Made by a program: the position numbers and the translations under genes. DNA of 64,000 nucleotides, from the NCBI RefSeq assembly GCF_001649575.2, contig NC_051448.1, positions 13,660,106-13,724,105 on the forward strand. Direction: 5' to 3'. Positions 24,841 through 37,609 of the stretch are shown here, one piece after another. Source of the stretch: Kryptolebias marmoratus (Eukaryota > Chordata > Actinopteri > Cyprinodontiformes > Rivulidae). Under the pieces are notes generated by a model that did not search any database, was not told where the DNA came from, and saw nothing but the letters and a program-made list of their open reading frames with translations. The stretch's first letter is position 1; each line of letters opens with the position of its first letter.

Positions 24841-27800
24841 AAATTCTGCAGCACTCTGCCTTTTTTAACAGATTCACCCCTTTTTTTTCTTCTGTTATTA
24901 CTGACAACATGATACACAGCTCACAAGAAGGATCTAAGTTTAGTTTTAATAGAAAAGCATGATATATTGCACTGTATTTTCACTCTTCTTCTTCTTCTTT
25001 TATTTTTTGACCCAGAGGAGACTCAAAAAAATAGTTTGTGTTATCAACCCTGCAGGCCACAGAGACAGGTAAAAAATAATCTATTCTTCCCGCGGTTTCA
25101 TCCGCCTGACAAATTTGTACAAAAGAATTTAAAAAATTCATTCCCTGCTTTACTGGCAACAAAACAAAGGGGGGAAGCCTCCGAGGCTTCGAGGTCTGAA
25201 TCCTCAAACCTGAGTTGCAGAAAGTTCACTTTGAGGCTTTGCAGAAACTTCTCGGTCAGACCGCATCCAGCTGGTCCTTTGTTCTCGCCGCCTCAGGTGT
25301 GAGCTTGTCCTTGTTTGCAGGCCGAGGCGCTGAAGCAGGTAGAAGCGTGGCTGACTAACCCTGAGAAGCAATAAAACTCTCCACTCCTGGAAGCCAGATT
25401 ATCCTTCACGTGTGAGGGCGATTACCTGATTTGTCTCATAAAAAGGAAGGTTTTTTTTTTATGTGTGTGTCGTATCGTTTCAATATCCTGAGTCACAGAC
25501 GGTGGGGGGAAAATAATTCAGGAAGCACCATTATATCTTTCCATCTTACTAACACATTCAGCGATAATGGCGCCCACACTCTGCTGTACTGCGGAGATGA
25601 GAGTTGTTACTGTTGATTGCTGTTAGTTTCATCAGAATGGCTTCGAATGGCGGGATTCATCTGAGCGTCGCATATTAGTGCGAACATGCTGAGCTGCTTG
25701 ACAGACTGCAAAATGTTCCAGAAATTGAATAAAATTTAGAAGTGATTGCTGAAAGCCCATTTTTGTTAACTGGCATAAAATCTGAAAAGCAGAAGTCTTA
25801 GATAATTTAGGATAAAGGCGTAAAATTACAGCTCAAGAGGTGCTTTGTCACTTCTGCTGCGTCTTGCACAATACAAACCAATACAATATGATGTCATTTA
25901 TACGGCCGAATGAGGAAATTAGTTATGTTTGCAGCATTTATGTCTCCTCCTGCCGACAATAAATGTATCCATAAGGCGAGAGGTGAACAGGTCACCAAAT
26001 ATCCACCCAGAGGAACACGACAGGAAGAGTTTGGACTTATTTCTTAGACGCCGCTTTAAGGTAAGGCTAAACCATCTTAACGTGTTAATCCTTTGTGCTC
26101 ATGATGAAGAACTTGGTCCCAATTTCATGGGGATATTCCAGCTGACTCATGTGGTGTGTAGCAAAAAAATAAAATAAATTGCTATTAAAGATTTAAAGCT
26201 CAAAGTTAATCTTTTTTGGTCACATACTTTTCTTACAGACTCCGTCTCTTTCCTCCGTATGTGTGCGTTTGGTCCTTCAGCCCCCATCTGAGTGCCCTAC
26301 ATCTAAAGCGGTCCGGTCCGATGTTGCCGCCAGCTGCCGTCCGTATCGCTAATTATAGCCTCTGCAGAGCAGGCTCCCAGGGCGAGACCGGGGGTCAGGT
26401 TACTCCCTCGCTCTCACATATAGCCCCAGCGCGAAACGCCATCATTTAAGCCTTCTGACAAGGCTCCGAAAACCCACATGGGGCTTTGCTAGATATTTAT
26501 TCACTTATTTACTCTCCATATTGACCCTCGGCTCGACCAGTCTGGGCACTAAAGAGAAAATATGTTTCCTCCAGATAAAGCGCAGGAAAGACTGGGAGAT
26601 TTAAAGGTTTAAGGTTTATTGTTGAAGCTGGAGTCAAAGGCACGGAGCGAATGCTCTTGGCTCCTCATCCAGGACACGTTAATCCTGAGTGCTTGAATAA
26701 GAGGCAACTGTATTATTGTTTCTTTTTTATTTTATTTTAAAGGGGGAACAAACAAGCATTTTAAATCGTCAAATCCCTATAAAACAAATCAATAGAGGTG
26801 CTACATGATTACAATTTTAGCTGCAAAAAACTTCCGTTTTGCAGATAATAAGTCAGGTTAGTTGGAAATGTGTCTGTCAGAGGGGGTAAACATTGATGAA
26901 ACATCAGCTGTCCTCTGCTCCTGGTTTCCCTGATCGTTAAATGAATAATGAGGTTTGTGTTTTTGAGACAAGCTGCACAGGAGACCTTTATTCTCATCTT
27001 TTCTGTCTGTGTCCTGCTTGGATCTCGATCTTTGGCTCCTTTTACGCCAAGTTCTCTTCATCCTCGCTGCTCTCCTTTCAGTATCGCTCCTCTTACCTCT
27101 TTATCTCTCTATTTTGGACCCTCGAGGGGCGGTGGCAGGGTTGACTCTCAGTGGGTCGACCTCCCTTCCCCACTGGTTCTCCCTCTCCATTTCCCCCTCT
27201 CTCTCTTTAAACAATAAAATCTTAGAAAACCTGACTTCATTTCTTGGGCTTAAATGGCACGCCTCGAGTGCAACATAAAAGAAGAGGGACGTTAAAAGAA
27301 AGGAAACTTTCCAACTGGAAGGAAGCCTTTTCATGTCCTCCTGCGGGGACAGTTCTCGTGTATTTTTAGACGCGCCGTGATTCAGCTCCAGACCACTGTT
27401 GCTCGCCGGATTTGAGTGCTGCCTTGTCACAACCAAGTGGGGCCAAAACAGGATTTTACAAAGGAGCTACACGCGTGTTTCTATGGTAACGCTGCATTTC
27501 CAGGACCACTGAAGGACCAAAAGTTATCAGAAAAGATCCAGCAAAGTCTACAACTATAAGGTACTTGAAATAAGACGCTGGTATAATCAAGCTGATGTGT
27601 CTTTACACAGTCCATGCGGTTAGTCTTTATAATTTTTATTTGAAATATCAACAAAAAGCTCATCTTTATGAGCTGCAGGACTATTTGTGCAGCAGTCTAA
27701 AGAATATCTAAGTTTTATGATGTATATGTTATTCTCTTTTTAGTTTTGCAGTATTTGTGTGAGACACTAAGGCTCATTTATTATCCCTGATCATTAAAGG

Positions 27801-27869
27801 TGAAGGCAGCGGGATTATGTTTTTGGCTCTGTCTGTGTGTGTGTGAGTGTGTGTGTCTGATTTAAATGA

Positions 27870-29190
27870 AACTCTCAGAAAGTAACCATTGGACATGCCT
27901 GTACAACTGATAACATGTCAGGCTCTTTCCAATTCAAGATGGCTGCCACAGCTAATCAACATTAGCCAATACAGAAACAGTCAATTTTACAGATATTGAG
28001 GGAAAAGTTGGTGCGGTGGTAGTAGCTGAGAGTAATCCTCATCACGGTGTGTAACATCTTTGCTTCAAACTTAGGTATCAGCTGTTACAGTCGACACGGT
28101 CTCCCTGTTAGCAAAATATCTCATGAACCATTCAGTGGATTTTAATGGAAACCATTCAAACTGTATTCGCCGGCTGTCCATCTGCACATCGCCAACACAA
28201 AAATGGGTCTAACTTACTCAAAATTCCAGATACTGAGGCAAAGTTTATGTGGTAGTAGCTGAAACCTACTCTGAGCACTAACACATCTCACAAGATGTGG
28301 TTATGGCGGATGGCTGTGGCAGCCATCTTGAATGAAAACTTTGTCGTGAAAGGGGACGGGCGATATGCATTTCTTCAAGGATTGCAATGCCTTTGATTTA
28401 TAACTGCATGCACATTCTTTAGACAAGTAAATCAAAAAGTAGAACAAATGGGTTTTTTAGTAGTTTAAATTATTTATGGCTGATGTTTGTACTATAAGTG
28501 CTTTATGACTGTGCATCTTCTTTAAAAGATACAGTTCTTTAAAAATGTCTTTTAAACAGGTCTGAGTCTAGATTAGGTAGTCTTTGGTAAAAAGTAAGCT
28601 CTTTTAAAAAATATTCTCACAGGATTGCATCAACCAACTGGATCTGTGAAGTACAGCCAGTTGGTAAATCGAACTCTGAGAAGAAGAGCAAGAAAAGCCT
28701 GTGGAGTTGTTCTTTTCTCCTCTCTTTTTGGTGATGAAATGTTCCTCTACAAGTGAATCTATCCCATGTGATGTTTTGTGAATTGTTGGTAAAAGCAGAC
28801 AAGGCTCCAGGAACTGGAGAATGATGTAAAAATATATATATTAAAGAAGGAAATAGAGTAACGCAGACATAAAGTTCAGTAACCCAGTGCAGCAAAAACT
28901 TAAGAGACCACAAAACACAAACTGGTCACCCCAGCCAGCTCACCTCAAGAGACACAAAAAGGGCTGTAATTCAGTCAATTGTAGCATAATTGTGCTAAAA
29001 TTTGGTGCGGTTGTAGCTTAGAGTCATTCATAACACATACTCAGAGAGTGACATCTGTGATATTGAGCATAAAGTTATTTTCAAGGTTTGACCAAAACAG
29101 CTACAACTTCCTGGTTTCTCAGTCTGAAACTCTGGCACGAAAGGAGGCGAGCAGTATGCATTCCTTCCAGAAACTCTTTAGGATTTTGTT
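27870..29190 (+). repeat. Dispersed repeat family A, cluster of about three units
   Basis: Units lie at about 27870-28060, 28105-28390 and 28955-29185. Landmarks include AAGATGGCTGCCACAGCTAA (27949-27968), AGCAAAATATCTCATGAACC (28112-28131), an inverted GGCAGCCATCTTGAAT (28317-28332), and GGGCGATATGCATTTCTTCA (28359-28378). The third unit keeps only the right half. The 28391-28954 gap shows no repeat or gene that I recognise. Confidence 0.65.
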
Positions 29191-30287
29191 TTGGTAAAAT
29201 AAGGAATTTTACCTCCCTTTAAGTAAGTTTTTTTTTTTTTTTAACTGAAACGAGGAGAGAAAAGTGAAGTCACGGAACTCGTAATGACAAAAGTTTACAG
29301 CTCAGTGTTCAACTCGCCGGGTGAATCAGCTTTAACCGAGCTGTTGTTTGCCTTTTAGCCGCCCTTAAATGCCAGCTAGTAGTCAGCGCTCGCCTCGTTC
29401 TAATTCTGTTCATTCCTCTGGTGTGAGGGAGGCAGCAACAGTTGGTGTCTATGAGTGTGTGTGATGCTCGGCTCTCTACAACGACAACAGGTGGACGATC
29501 GGTGCTGGAGGAGAGGGCAGAGAAGGGGGAAAGTCGTCGGCCTAAACTTTGACAGGAAACTATAGAACTTGGAGGAAAAACCGAGGATACTTTAACGATG
29601 CAGGTGTCCTCCTCTATCTGCTGCAGGACATGCTGACTGACCCGCAGCCTTCAATCACTTCGAGCACAGTGGCCGTTTTACCCAACGCTGATCAATACGT
29701 TGGTTTGACGAATCGTTTTTCCGGGGCTCGGCTTGATCAATTGCGGGCTCTTATATCACGTGCACGGGCGCAGTCGTTGTTGTTCAGCCAATCAATGTTT
29801 AGGCGTTTTTGCGTTAGCTGCACAGAAAAAAAAAAAAAAGCACATCGGCTTATGTGTGTGGGGACGGGAGGGGAGGGGAGTGGGGTGGGGTGAATTATGT
29901 TAGATTGATTTTACAGTTTGTTCACTGAACGCAGCAACAAAAAGGTCAGCCTGGGAGCAGCTACTAAATCAAAACATGTCAATTCTTTACATTGGAGGCT
30001 ACAAACACCCTAAATAGTGCGTGCTATACGCTGTACTGTATTTATATATTTATATAGATGGAGGGGCGGGTGGAGAGATGGGTATAATTAGGTTTTCTTA
30101 GATATGACCAACAGGCTGGGATGCTTTGTTGCAAAGTTTGTTTTCCTTTTCCTCCAAGCTTCTTAATGCATTGTCTTGCCATGGTGTTCATGCTTGTACC
30201 TTAAGGTCTGCCCGGGTAAAAACACGGCGCAGAGAAGAGCACCATTTGTTGCATCTGAGGCTGCAAGAAATACACCAGGCTTAAAGA

Positions 30288-30380
30288 GATGGTTCAGATC
30301 TTTTAACATGGGTGGAAAGGACGTGAACATTTAATATCTTACCTGCTGCAGATAGCTCTTTGAATGACCTATGTTTGAAG
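30288..30380 (+). repeat. Dispersed repeat family B, left end only
   Basis: GGTTCAGATCTTTTAACATG, then AATATCTTACCTGCTGCAGA, then TAGCTCTTTGAATGACC, match the left inverted end of the elements at 32990 and 36383. No right end is found before the next repeat at 30575. Confidence 0.55.
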
Positions 30381-30574
30381 AAAGCCTATGTTGTCCACAC
30401 ATTCACCATGCTTGAGAAATTATTAGAAATAGGTGAACTGAAACTATATTTAAAACGTTTTAAGTCTAAATGTGAAACTTGTTAAAAATATGTAGACAAA
30501 TCACCATGAAAAGCAAACCACAGTCAAAGCAGTACATCACACTCATGTCCCCACTGCTGAAGACAAAATGGGAC

Positions 30575-30980
30575 AAAGCTCTGTGTGTGTTTTTGTCTGT
30601 CTTATTAGCAAAATTTCTCATGAACTACTGGACAGGTTTTAATGAAATTCTCAGAAATAAGTCACTGGATGTACTGATTACCTTCTAGAGTCAATCCAGT
30701 TCAAGGTAGTTGTTGGAGCTGATCAACATTAACAAACACAGAAACTGAAACAACTGTCGGTTTTACAGATATTGAGCTAAACTTTGGCGTGGTAGTAGCT
30801 GAGAGTCACCTTTTATAAATACTTTGAGTTCTAACAAAGGTCACAAAATCTTGCAATATTGCATGAGATTGCTAGGTTTGACAAAACAGCACTCTCTTCT
30901 CATCATAAGATGGTTTTAGTCTAATGTTGTGGCATGAAAGGCGGCGGGTGATATGCATTCTTTCATGGACTGCTCAAACT
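30575..30980 (+). repeat. Dispersed repeat family A copy
   Basis: Contains TTAGCAAAATTTCTCATGAA, CTACTGGACAGGTTTTAATG, TTTACAGATATTGAGCTAAA, GTGGTAGTAGCTGAGAGTCA and, at the end, GGCGGGTGATATGCATTC (30942-30959). It is one of the more complete copies, and no reading frame crosses it. Confidence 0.75.
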
Positions 30981-31714
30981 TTAATTATCTCTTTGTATTT
31001 GTGGATATTTCACACACAAACGAACAAAGTCAAGCGCTGCGTATCCTAACATTTCCACACATTCATATCAGTGGAGTTCAGTCCCTCCGTCGTGCCTTGA
31101 TGAAAAGTTTTCTTTGGAGAAGCAATTTGTCTCGCAGTGTTTGCTGTAATCTCCTCTGTCTGCCTTTCTCTCCTGTTCTTCTCTCCCACATTCTTTGCCT
31201 CCTGCTCGTCGCCTCCTCGTATTTCTCCTTCTCGCACGAAGAAACAGAACATATTCTAATGAGTCACCAGCATCTGCGTAAATAAACACCGCCCGCGTGT
31301 CGGCTTTTAATCATGCTCTTCATATTCCTGCTCGCACAGACTGAGCTTAGACTGCTTTGGCTTAATATATGAGTTTACAGGAAAAGAAATATGTTAATAT
31401 TATGTCATTTATTACTCTACAACAGCATCATAGGCTTTATAAATACAGGGAAAGTGCACGCTCCACCCCACAAGGCTAGTTCCTGTGGTTTATTTCAGGT
31501 CTACCATCAAAAACATTTCTTAAAAACCCATCACAGTCAGTTTTTTTTTTTTTAGGTTTTTATGAAGTGCACTGTTGCCTAACTCTTACAGATTTCACCA
31601 ACAGATCCTTTCAACAGCAAGGCCAAATAAATGTCACCTTAAAATTTTTCAGAAACAAATTGTTTTATCAGGCAACAAAGACATTTAGTTAATGGAAGGG
31701 CTGCATTTTAATTA

Positions 31715-32235
31715 TCGCCTCCAAATGGCTACAACTCAGTCATTTTTACAGATATTGAGCTAACATTTGGTGTGGTAGTAGCTCACAGTCATTAACAACA
31801 CATACTTCAAGTGCTAACATATTACTTCAATGATTTATTTATTTCACTCGCCTAATTTACAAATGACCATTAATCCAATCAAACTCCAAACAACATCCAG
31901 TTAACATACGTATGGCCATGTAACATGAACATTCATCCACAAATGAAACCCAAATACAAATAAACTGCAAACAATGTCATCAATCTTAAATGTTATTTTC
32001 CCACGAGATCATATTTTTTTCTATAAAGTTTCTCAAAATGAATAATAGTTCATCGGTTTTTCGTGTCATCATTCATTACGCGAGATCATGCAAGACATTG
32101 AATGAGATTGTGTAATGTTTTAAATTCAAGGTTTGAACAAAATAACAACAACTGAGTCCTTTCTCAACACAAGCTGGTTTTAGCCTAAAACTCTGGCATG
32201 AAAGGCAGCAGGCAGCTAACTCCTTTAGTGACAGA
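31715..32235 (+). repeat. Dispersed repeat family A copy, interrupted
   Basis: The first part (31715-31830) has AATGGCTACAACTCAGTCAT then TTTTACAGATATTGAGCTAA. The last part (32090-32215) has the AAACTCTGGCATGAAAGGCA block. Between them lies about 260 bp of AT-rich sequence that does not belong to the consensus, probably a later insertion of unknown type. Confidence 0.55.
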
Positions 32236-32679
32236 TTCTTAGTAAATTGCACTTTATTTATTTGGCAACAAAAATGTTGTTCGGTTTAGATGGTGGCAGA
32301 AGTGCGTTTACGTTTATTACAACAGAAGAGATTTCGTAGCACAATTTCTTTATTACTTTAAATATTAAAACATAGTGTGGACAGCACTGTGTGCCCTTCA
32401 AAACTTTATTTGTTTTCTTTAAAAGTATGCGTAGCTCTGAGATAATTAGTGGAAAACATACAATAGCTGCTGAGAAAAGTGTTAAAGAAACCAAGATATT
32501 TGCTTTCAGGGTCGTCTTGGCCTGAAGATTACAATTTGTGGACGTGTAAAAATGTTTCTCTTAAAACAACTTCAGCTTTCTCAGTTAAGCTGTTTGGGTT
32601 TTTTTCAGTTGAACTTGTCAAAAGTGATTTTTTTGCCGTGTTCCTCCCCCAAAATGAGCTCTCTGTTTCCTCCTTCCAG

Positions 32680-32878
32680 CTCCGTTCACCAATGACTGGT
32701 CAGAGGAGCGGCGTGGAGGCGTCCCCTCCATCCCGGTCCGGCCAGAGGACGTTTGTGGACGAAGTCATTTTGACGTTCACTTCACCAATGGCCTGGCTGC
32801 TGGTTGTGGCTCTGATCATCACGTGGTCCGCCGTGGCCATTGTGCTGTTTGATTTGCTTGATTATAAGACTCTAACAG
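32680..32878 (+). CDS. trdn: trdn exon encoding the cytosolic tail and transmembrane helix (triadin)
   Basis: Triadin is a single-pass protein of the junctional sarcoplasmic reticulum that links ryanodine receptors to calsequestrin. This exon encodes a short polar N-terminal stretch (from the ATG at 32692) and TFTSPMAWLL, then VVALIITWSAVAIVLFDLL and DYKTLT. It aligns without gaps to the human block SSPAAWLLVIALIITWSA, VAIVMFDLVDYK, which is diagnostic. With M at 32692 as residue 1, the helix spans about residues 34-56. A strong pyrimidine tract and CAG acceptor (32660-32679) and a GTAACG donor at 32879 bound it; the exon is 199 nt and ends in phase 1. The frame is open through the acceptor, so the true start may be in an unseen exon 1, though the MT start resembles the human MT. 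The phase joins exactly to 48033. Confidence 0.93.
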
Positions 32879-32989
32879 GTAACGCTTTTTATCTTTTTCT
32901 TACATGTGCTGTCAACCTGTCCTGAATATTTCACCTTAAATGTCATGTTTGTCAAACTTACTATTATTCTCCTTTCTTGCCCCTAAAGG

Positions 32990-34325
32990 GACAGTTCAGA
33001 TCGTTTAAAGTGGGGTAATGTGAAATGAACAACCAGCATCTTACCTGTTGTAGATGGTTCTTTGAGCAGCCTCGCTTTGGAGAAATACAGTTTAATTCTG
33101 ACTGGATTGATGAGCTCCTGGCTAGTCCGATGCTGAGACCAAACGGGTCCGATCTCAGAAATGTCACAGTGTTTCATGCAAATATAAACCTTTACACCAG
33201 TGGTTCTCAAACTTCACATTCAAACATCCAATTTTGATTTCTAGATAAAGTCAAAGGTCCAGAAGAATTGTCAGTAAAGCTTAAATTTGACCAACTTCAT
33301 CACTTTTCATGCCTCAGCAAATAAAATGTTTTTGTTTTCACACATGAATAAACACATTAAATAAACTAAACTTCAAAATGACTGAGGTAAAAGTTACAGA
33401 TGCCCTGCCCTGAGAGTTAAAAAGCAAAACAAGCTTGTGTGAAAAATGACACTGACTGCCTTCTGTTAGCTGCCTAAACCTTGGCATGAAAGATCCTGAG
33501 TGGCCGATTTAAATCTTAATTTGCAAAGCAGCTGCAATATGAACTTTTTACTACATCCACTGCTGAGAGTGCAGATCGATATGTCAAACAGACAAGGTGA
33601 GGACAAAATAAAGACATGTTTCTCTGTCAGTTCATTTTGAAAGCTAGGTCTTGTAAGTCCACTGCGTTTTTCTTTGCACGTTTCGATAACACCTTAGCGA
33701 TGTGACACAACACCTTCTTCTCTGCTGCCCTAGTTTCTGATAATGACACAGATAAAGGACAGACTCAAGACAGATTGTGATTTAAAGTCGCTGCATTTAT
33801 TGCCTTTGCTAGTTTGCTACAGCTAGTTTTCGCTGCCTCAGTCGTGTGCTTCGATTCTCACGCCAAGCATACGGACACAGGCTCGTTCGTCCCTCCCTCT
33901 CCCTCTCTGTGCACACTCTTAAAGGAGCCACACCCTTCCTATAAACATGCACTTCATTGCATCGTACCACAGCACTGTGGGCAGCTTTACATCAATGGGA
34001 ATTTCACATTTTGTGGTTATTCTGGCAGAAATGTTATGCGATTCTTGCCAGAAGTGCCTCAGACTTTGCCGGAAACGCCTCAACTAGCTACTGCTGTTCG
34101 CAAACAATTATAAGATTCTATGTAAATATCTGTGTAATGCAAAACTGACATTAATGTAATTATGTTCACATGAGCCACTATAACATGTTTTAGATTGGAG
34201 CCGTTTAGCAATCCAATCACAATTACACTTAAGCTGAGGTTGAGCTATCTACAACAGGTAGGACATGAACTGTTCATAACCTTTCCATTAAACCCCACTT
34301 CAAAGATCTGAACTCTTGCTTTAAA
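32990..34325. mobile_element. Family B nonautonomous element with long inverted ends
   Basis: The left end reads GGGACAGTTCAGATCGTTTA, AAGTGGGGTAATG and ATCTTACCTGTTGTAGATGG. The right end (34238-34318) reads CTATCTACAACAGGTAGGAC and then CCCCACTTCAAAGATCTGAA, the reverse complement of the left. The roughly 80-bp inverted ends, lack of coding capacity and several relatives in the window (24625, 36383, 37610) indicate a MITE-like DNA element. No clear target duplication can be read because the outermost bases are diverged. Confidence 0.65.
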
Positions 34326-35524
34326 ATGCTAATATATTCCATCAAAATGTGATTATAATGTGTGTGTGTGTTTTTTAAAGTTTTTATGTAGCTAATGACA
34401 GTTTTCATCCAGCCGGTCACGCATCCATTTTTCATCCAAAAAACCTCTGGGACATTTTTGAAGCAGACTTCAAAAGTGGTCGCGCTCTTTACGAGGGTCG
34501 TCATTCTCCACAGCATCCATGTGTCAGGATGTGGGAAACACCCCACCCCTCCTGTGTTTTCCACTGACCTACTGAACACATGCTTTGAAAGTGACCCCCG
34601 CCATTTTTTTTTTCTCACTTTCACAAGTTCGGTTCCACTTTAACGTCAACTCCTCTGCCCTTTTGGTTAAAATGTGTGACTCACACACTGCTAGAATGGA
34701 CTGAAAGGGTGTTAACATTCACACTAATGACACACTCACAGGGTTTGATTACAGCAAAGAGATTTGAGTACGTTTAAAGAAAAAAAAAACTGGCATCACA
34801 GACTCTTGTGGATTGTTCCTGCCACGCTGGAGACACCGAGAGTAGATTTTCTTTTCTCGTTTATCTTGTTATCTTCGTTTTACAACTTAATTGTCTTGAT
34901 TGATCACATTTGTGTGATTGCGCCGTAATTACTTCATAAACACGAGATAACAGAAAATGAATCCCCTTGAGCTTGCAGATCTGTCAGTGATTTATTAAAG
35001 CAAATGTAACAATTAAGCTTTGTTCTCCAAACGTATATTTATCCTGTTTGTCTTATGGTGACAATAGACGGTTTTTCAAGTTCTTAACGCCGAAGTTTCT
35101 CCAACTGTTAAGACTACTGGCACAGCTGCAAAGACCAGATAGCCTCTAGTGTTCCTGAAAAACCACAAACAGCATCACACGTCAAAAAAAAAAAAAAATT
35201 ATCAGCACCATTTTTTAAGTCAGAGCGAAGTTCACCGAAAAGTAAAAACAGCTACTGGCTACAGTTCAGAGCCGGAGCTCTGCAGGAGTAGACAGTTAAA
35301 CTACAACACTGATCTCAGCGCATAAAAGCAGAGCGGTAAAACTTCCTGCATCGAGTGAATGTCCAAAGATTTTTGCTCTCTTTCCCCCTCAGAAATAAGA
35401 AGTTTTCTTCTGAGTTTCTGCAGAAAGAGTCACATTCAGGAAATGAGGCCATTTGAGAACCTAATTCAGAAGTGTCATTTCTGAATGAATTTATGTAAAT
35501 AACAATGTTGTATTTACAGATTTC

Positions 35525-36170
35525 AGCTCAGTTTAGTTTATTTGTTTAGTGCCAACTCACAACAAAAGTCATCTCAGACTACTGTGCTAAAGAAAAAATA
35601 CTATTAAGGTCCAGATTTAAAGCCAATTACGTTACATTCACATACAGCACATTATGAAATGCCAGTTAGTTAAAGTTATCTAAGGACGCCAGAAGATTCT
35701 TCACCTCGTCACCTTCTCCCATCCTGAGCAGCACACTGACAGTGGAAAGGAACGACTCCTTTATAACAGGAAGAGGGAGGAAAAACACATGTTAAACACA
35801 TGTTAATGACAGCAATGACTGCAAATACAAACATGGAGAGTAGAGAGAGTAGAGACAGCAGCAGAGTGAGGAAATGTGGTCAGTTTGTCCTCCAGCAGTC
35901 TCAGCCTATAGCAGCAGAACTAAGGGAGAGCTCAGGAAACCCAAAACAACTATAACTATAGGATTTATCAAAAAGGAAAGACTTAAGCCTAGTCTCAAAA
36001 TTTAAACAGGGTGTCAGGCTCACAGACAGAAACTGGATGTTGGTTACACAATAGAGGAGCCTGAGAACTGAAAGCTCTGCCTCCTGTTCTACTTTCAGAA
36101 CCTCTAGGAACCACAAGTAAACCTGCAGCCTGAGAGCAAAGTTCTTTGTTAGGAACCTATGGAACAAATA
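35525..36170 (+). repeat. Common teleost dispersed repeat
   Basis: Phrases such as CAGTCTCAGCCTATAGCAGC, AGAACTAAGGGAGAGCTCAG, GGATTTATCAAAAAGGAAAG, GAGGAGCCTGAGAACTGAAA and TCTAGGAACCACAAGTAAAC recur in very many percomorph genomes as one interspersed repeat of several hundred bases. I recognise the text but cannot name the family with certainty. It is noncoding here. Confidence 0.65.
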
Positions 36171-36382
36171 CATCAACATTAGTTATAGTTTATGTACACG
36201 TTAAGCAATTTCACCACAGAACTGGGTCCATTTTGTGAGTTTTTATCTTTCAAATGTGCCATGCAAGTGGCACACAGTTTAAGAAAACAGTTTGTGAGTT
36301 TATATTTACAAAAAAATGTTGTTTTATTTCTTTTTATACAGCTAAAGGATCTCTATTGCACTTGTCCATTGTAGATTGATTA

Positions 36383-37015
36383 AAGGGAAAGTTCAAGTGT
36401 TTTAAGTGGGGTTCTGTGGAAAGTTTATGGACCGTTATTATCTTATCTGCCGTAGAAAGCTCTTGAACAACCTCAGTTTGGAGAAACAGATTTAATCTGA
36501 CTGGACTGATGGGCTCAGAGCTAGACAAAGTGAAACCAAGACTACGTTGAATTGCTGCAGCCTTAAAACAAATCCACTCTCAAAAGTTTCACGTAGTTTC
36601 AGCTGATTTTATGAAGTATTTTGCATCACTTGATTATTACAGCAGAAATAATATGAAATTCTTGCCTGAAGTTCCCCAGACTGCATCAGAAGTGCTACAT
36701 TTAGCTGCTGCTGCCACTGTTTGGATTTGCAAAAAACTCATATAATTCTATGTAAATAATCATGTAATGCAAAATTGATGTAAATGTTTTGAAAACAAAG
36801 TTTGCGCAGACCTTTATAAAAATTTTGGAATTGTGTCAAAATGGCAGCAGTCCCCTTTAGTTTCGGCCTCGCTTAGACTAGCCGTTAGCTCGTCATTTCT
36901 GTCAGATTTAAACTCTATTTCTCCAGACTGAGATTGTTGAGAGCTACCTGCAGCAGGTGAGATAATAACTGCCCACAAACCTTTCCACAGAATCCCATCT
37001 TAGAGAATCTGAATA
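36383..37015. mobile_element. Family B nonautonomous element, compact full copy
   Basis: The left end has AAAGGGAAAGTTCAAGTGTT then TTAAGTGGGGTTCTGTGGAA. The right end (36940-37012) has CTACCTGCAGCAGGTGAGAT, then CTTTCCACAGAATCCCATCT, its inverse. The inverted zone is more than 120 bp on each side: the left GTTTGGAGAAACAGATTTAA is answered by TTTAAACTCTATTTCTCCAG near 36907-36926. At about 630 bp this is the clearest copy of the family. Confidence 0.7.
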
Positions 37016-37609
37016 ATTACCTGAAAGGACAGCGAAGCCTTAGTGAGTTCACTCAGGATGAATATGTTCTTCATTTTCCAGCTTGATTTCACCAAGCGTT
37101 ATTTTACACACTAAGGAATCAATCCCGGGTGTAATCCAGTGTAATCCGTGTAGTTTACTGTCTGATAACGACCTTTCTACCAGTTCTACTCAAGCACGTC
37201 CTCCTCCGGTCCCACTGCCTCACCAGCCGTGTTTCTGGATTATCCTACAGGGACAGTCCTGACAAACTCACCTCTCTTCACTCTCCTTTTCTTTTCTCTT
37301 CACCCTCCACCCAATCACAACCTCCTCATCCTCATGCTGTCAATCACCTGCCATCCCATCCAAAGACTACACATCATACTGTGACGACCCCGTGTGTTTA
37401 TCACCCGGTAAACCAACCACTAAAGCACAGCCTGGCCTCGCCGCCTGCATGGGGAGTGTGCTGCATGTCTAAGAACGCCGCGGCCCGCATTTCACTTCGA
37501 ACGGGCCTTTTTTAAAAAGATAAATCAACGCCTAATCAGGACAAAAACTGCTGCCTCTTCACAACATCTGCCATGAGGTTTTTGTCCCATAAGTCGTAAA
37601 GCACAAAGT

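Larger units (their letters stand above)
8301..32679. other. Divergent interval between nkain2 and trdn exon 2
   Basis: This interval must hold the trdn promoter and trdn exon 1, but I could not identify either by eye. The listed repeats and LTR-like elements are the only recognisable content. The segments 10466-12864, 13101-17406, 17420-19869, 20581-21824, 22361-23807, 24841-27869, 29191-30287 and 30981-31714 contain no gene that I can support, only AT-rich sequence, CA/GT tracts and short chance reading frames. Confidence 0.6.

Noticed and set aside
32479..32691. Upstream extension of the trdn frame beginning MLKKPRYLLSG
   Set aside because: It runs through the polypyrimidine tract and CAG acceptor, so it is intron sequence that happens to be open.
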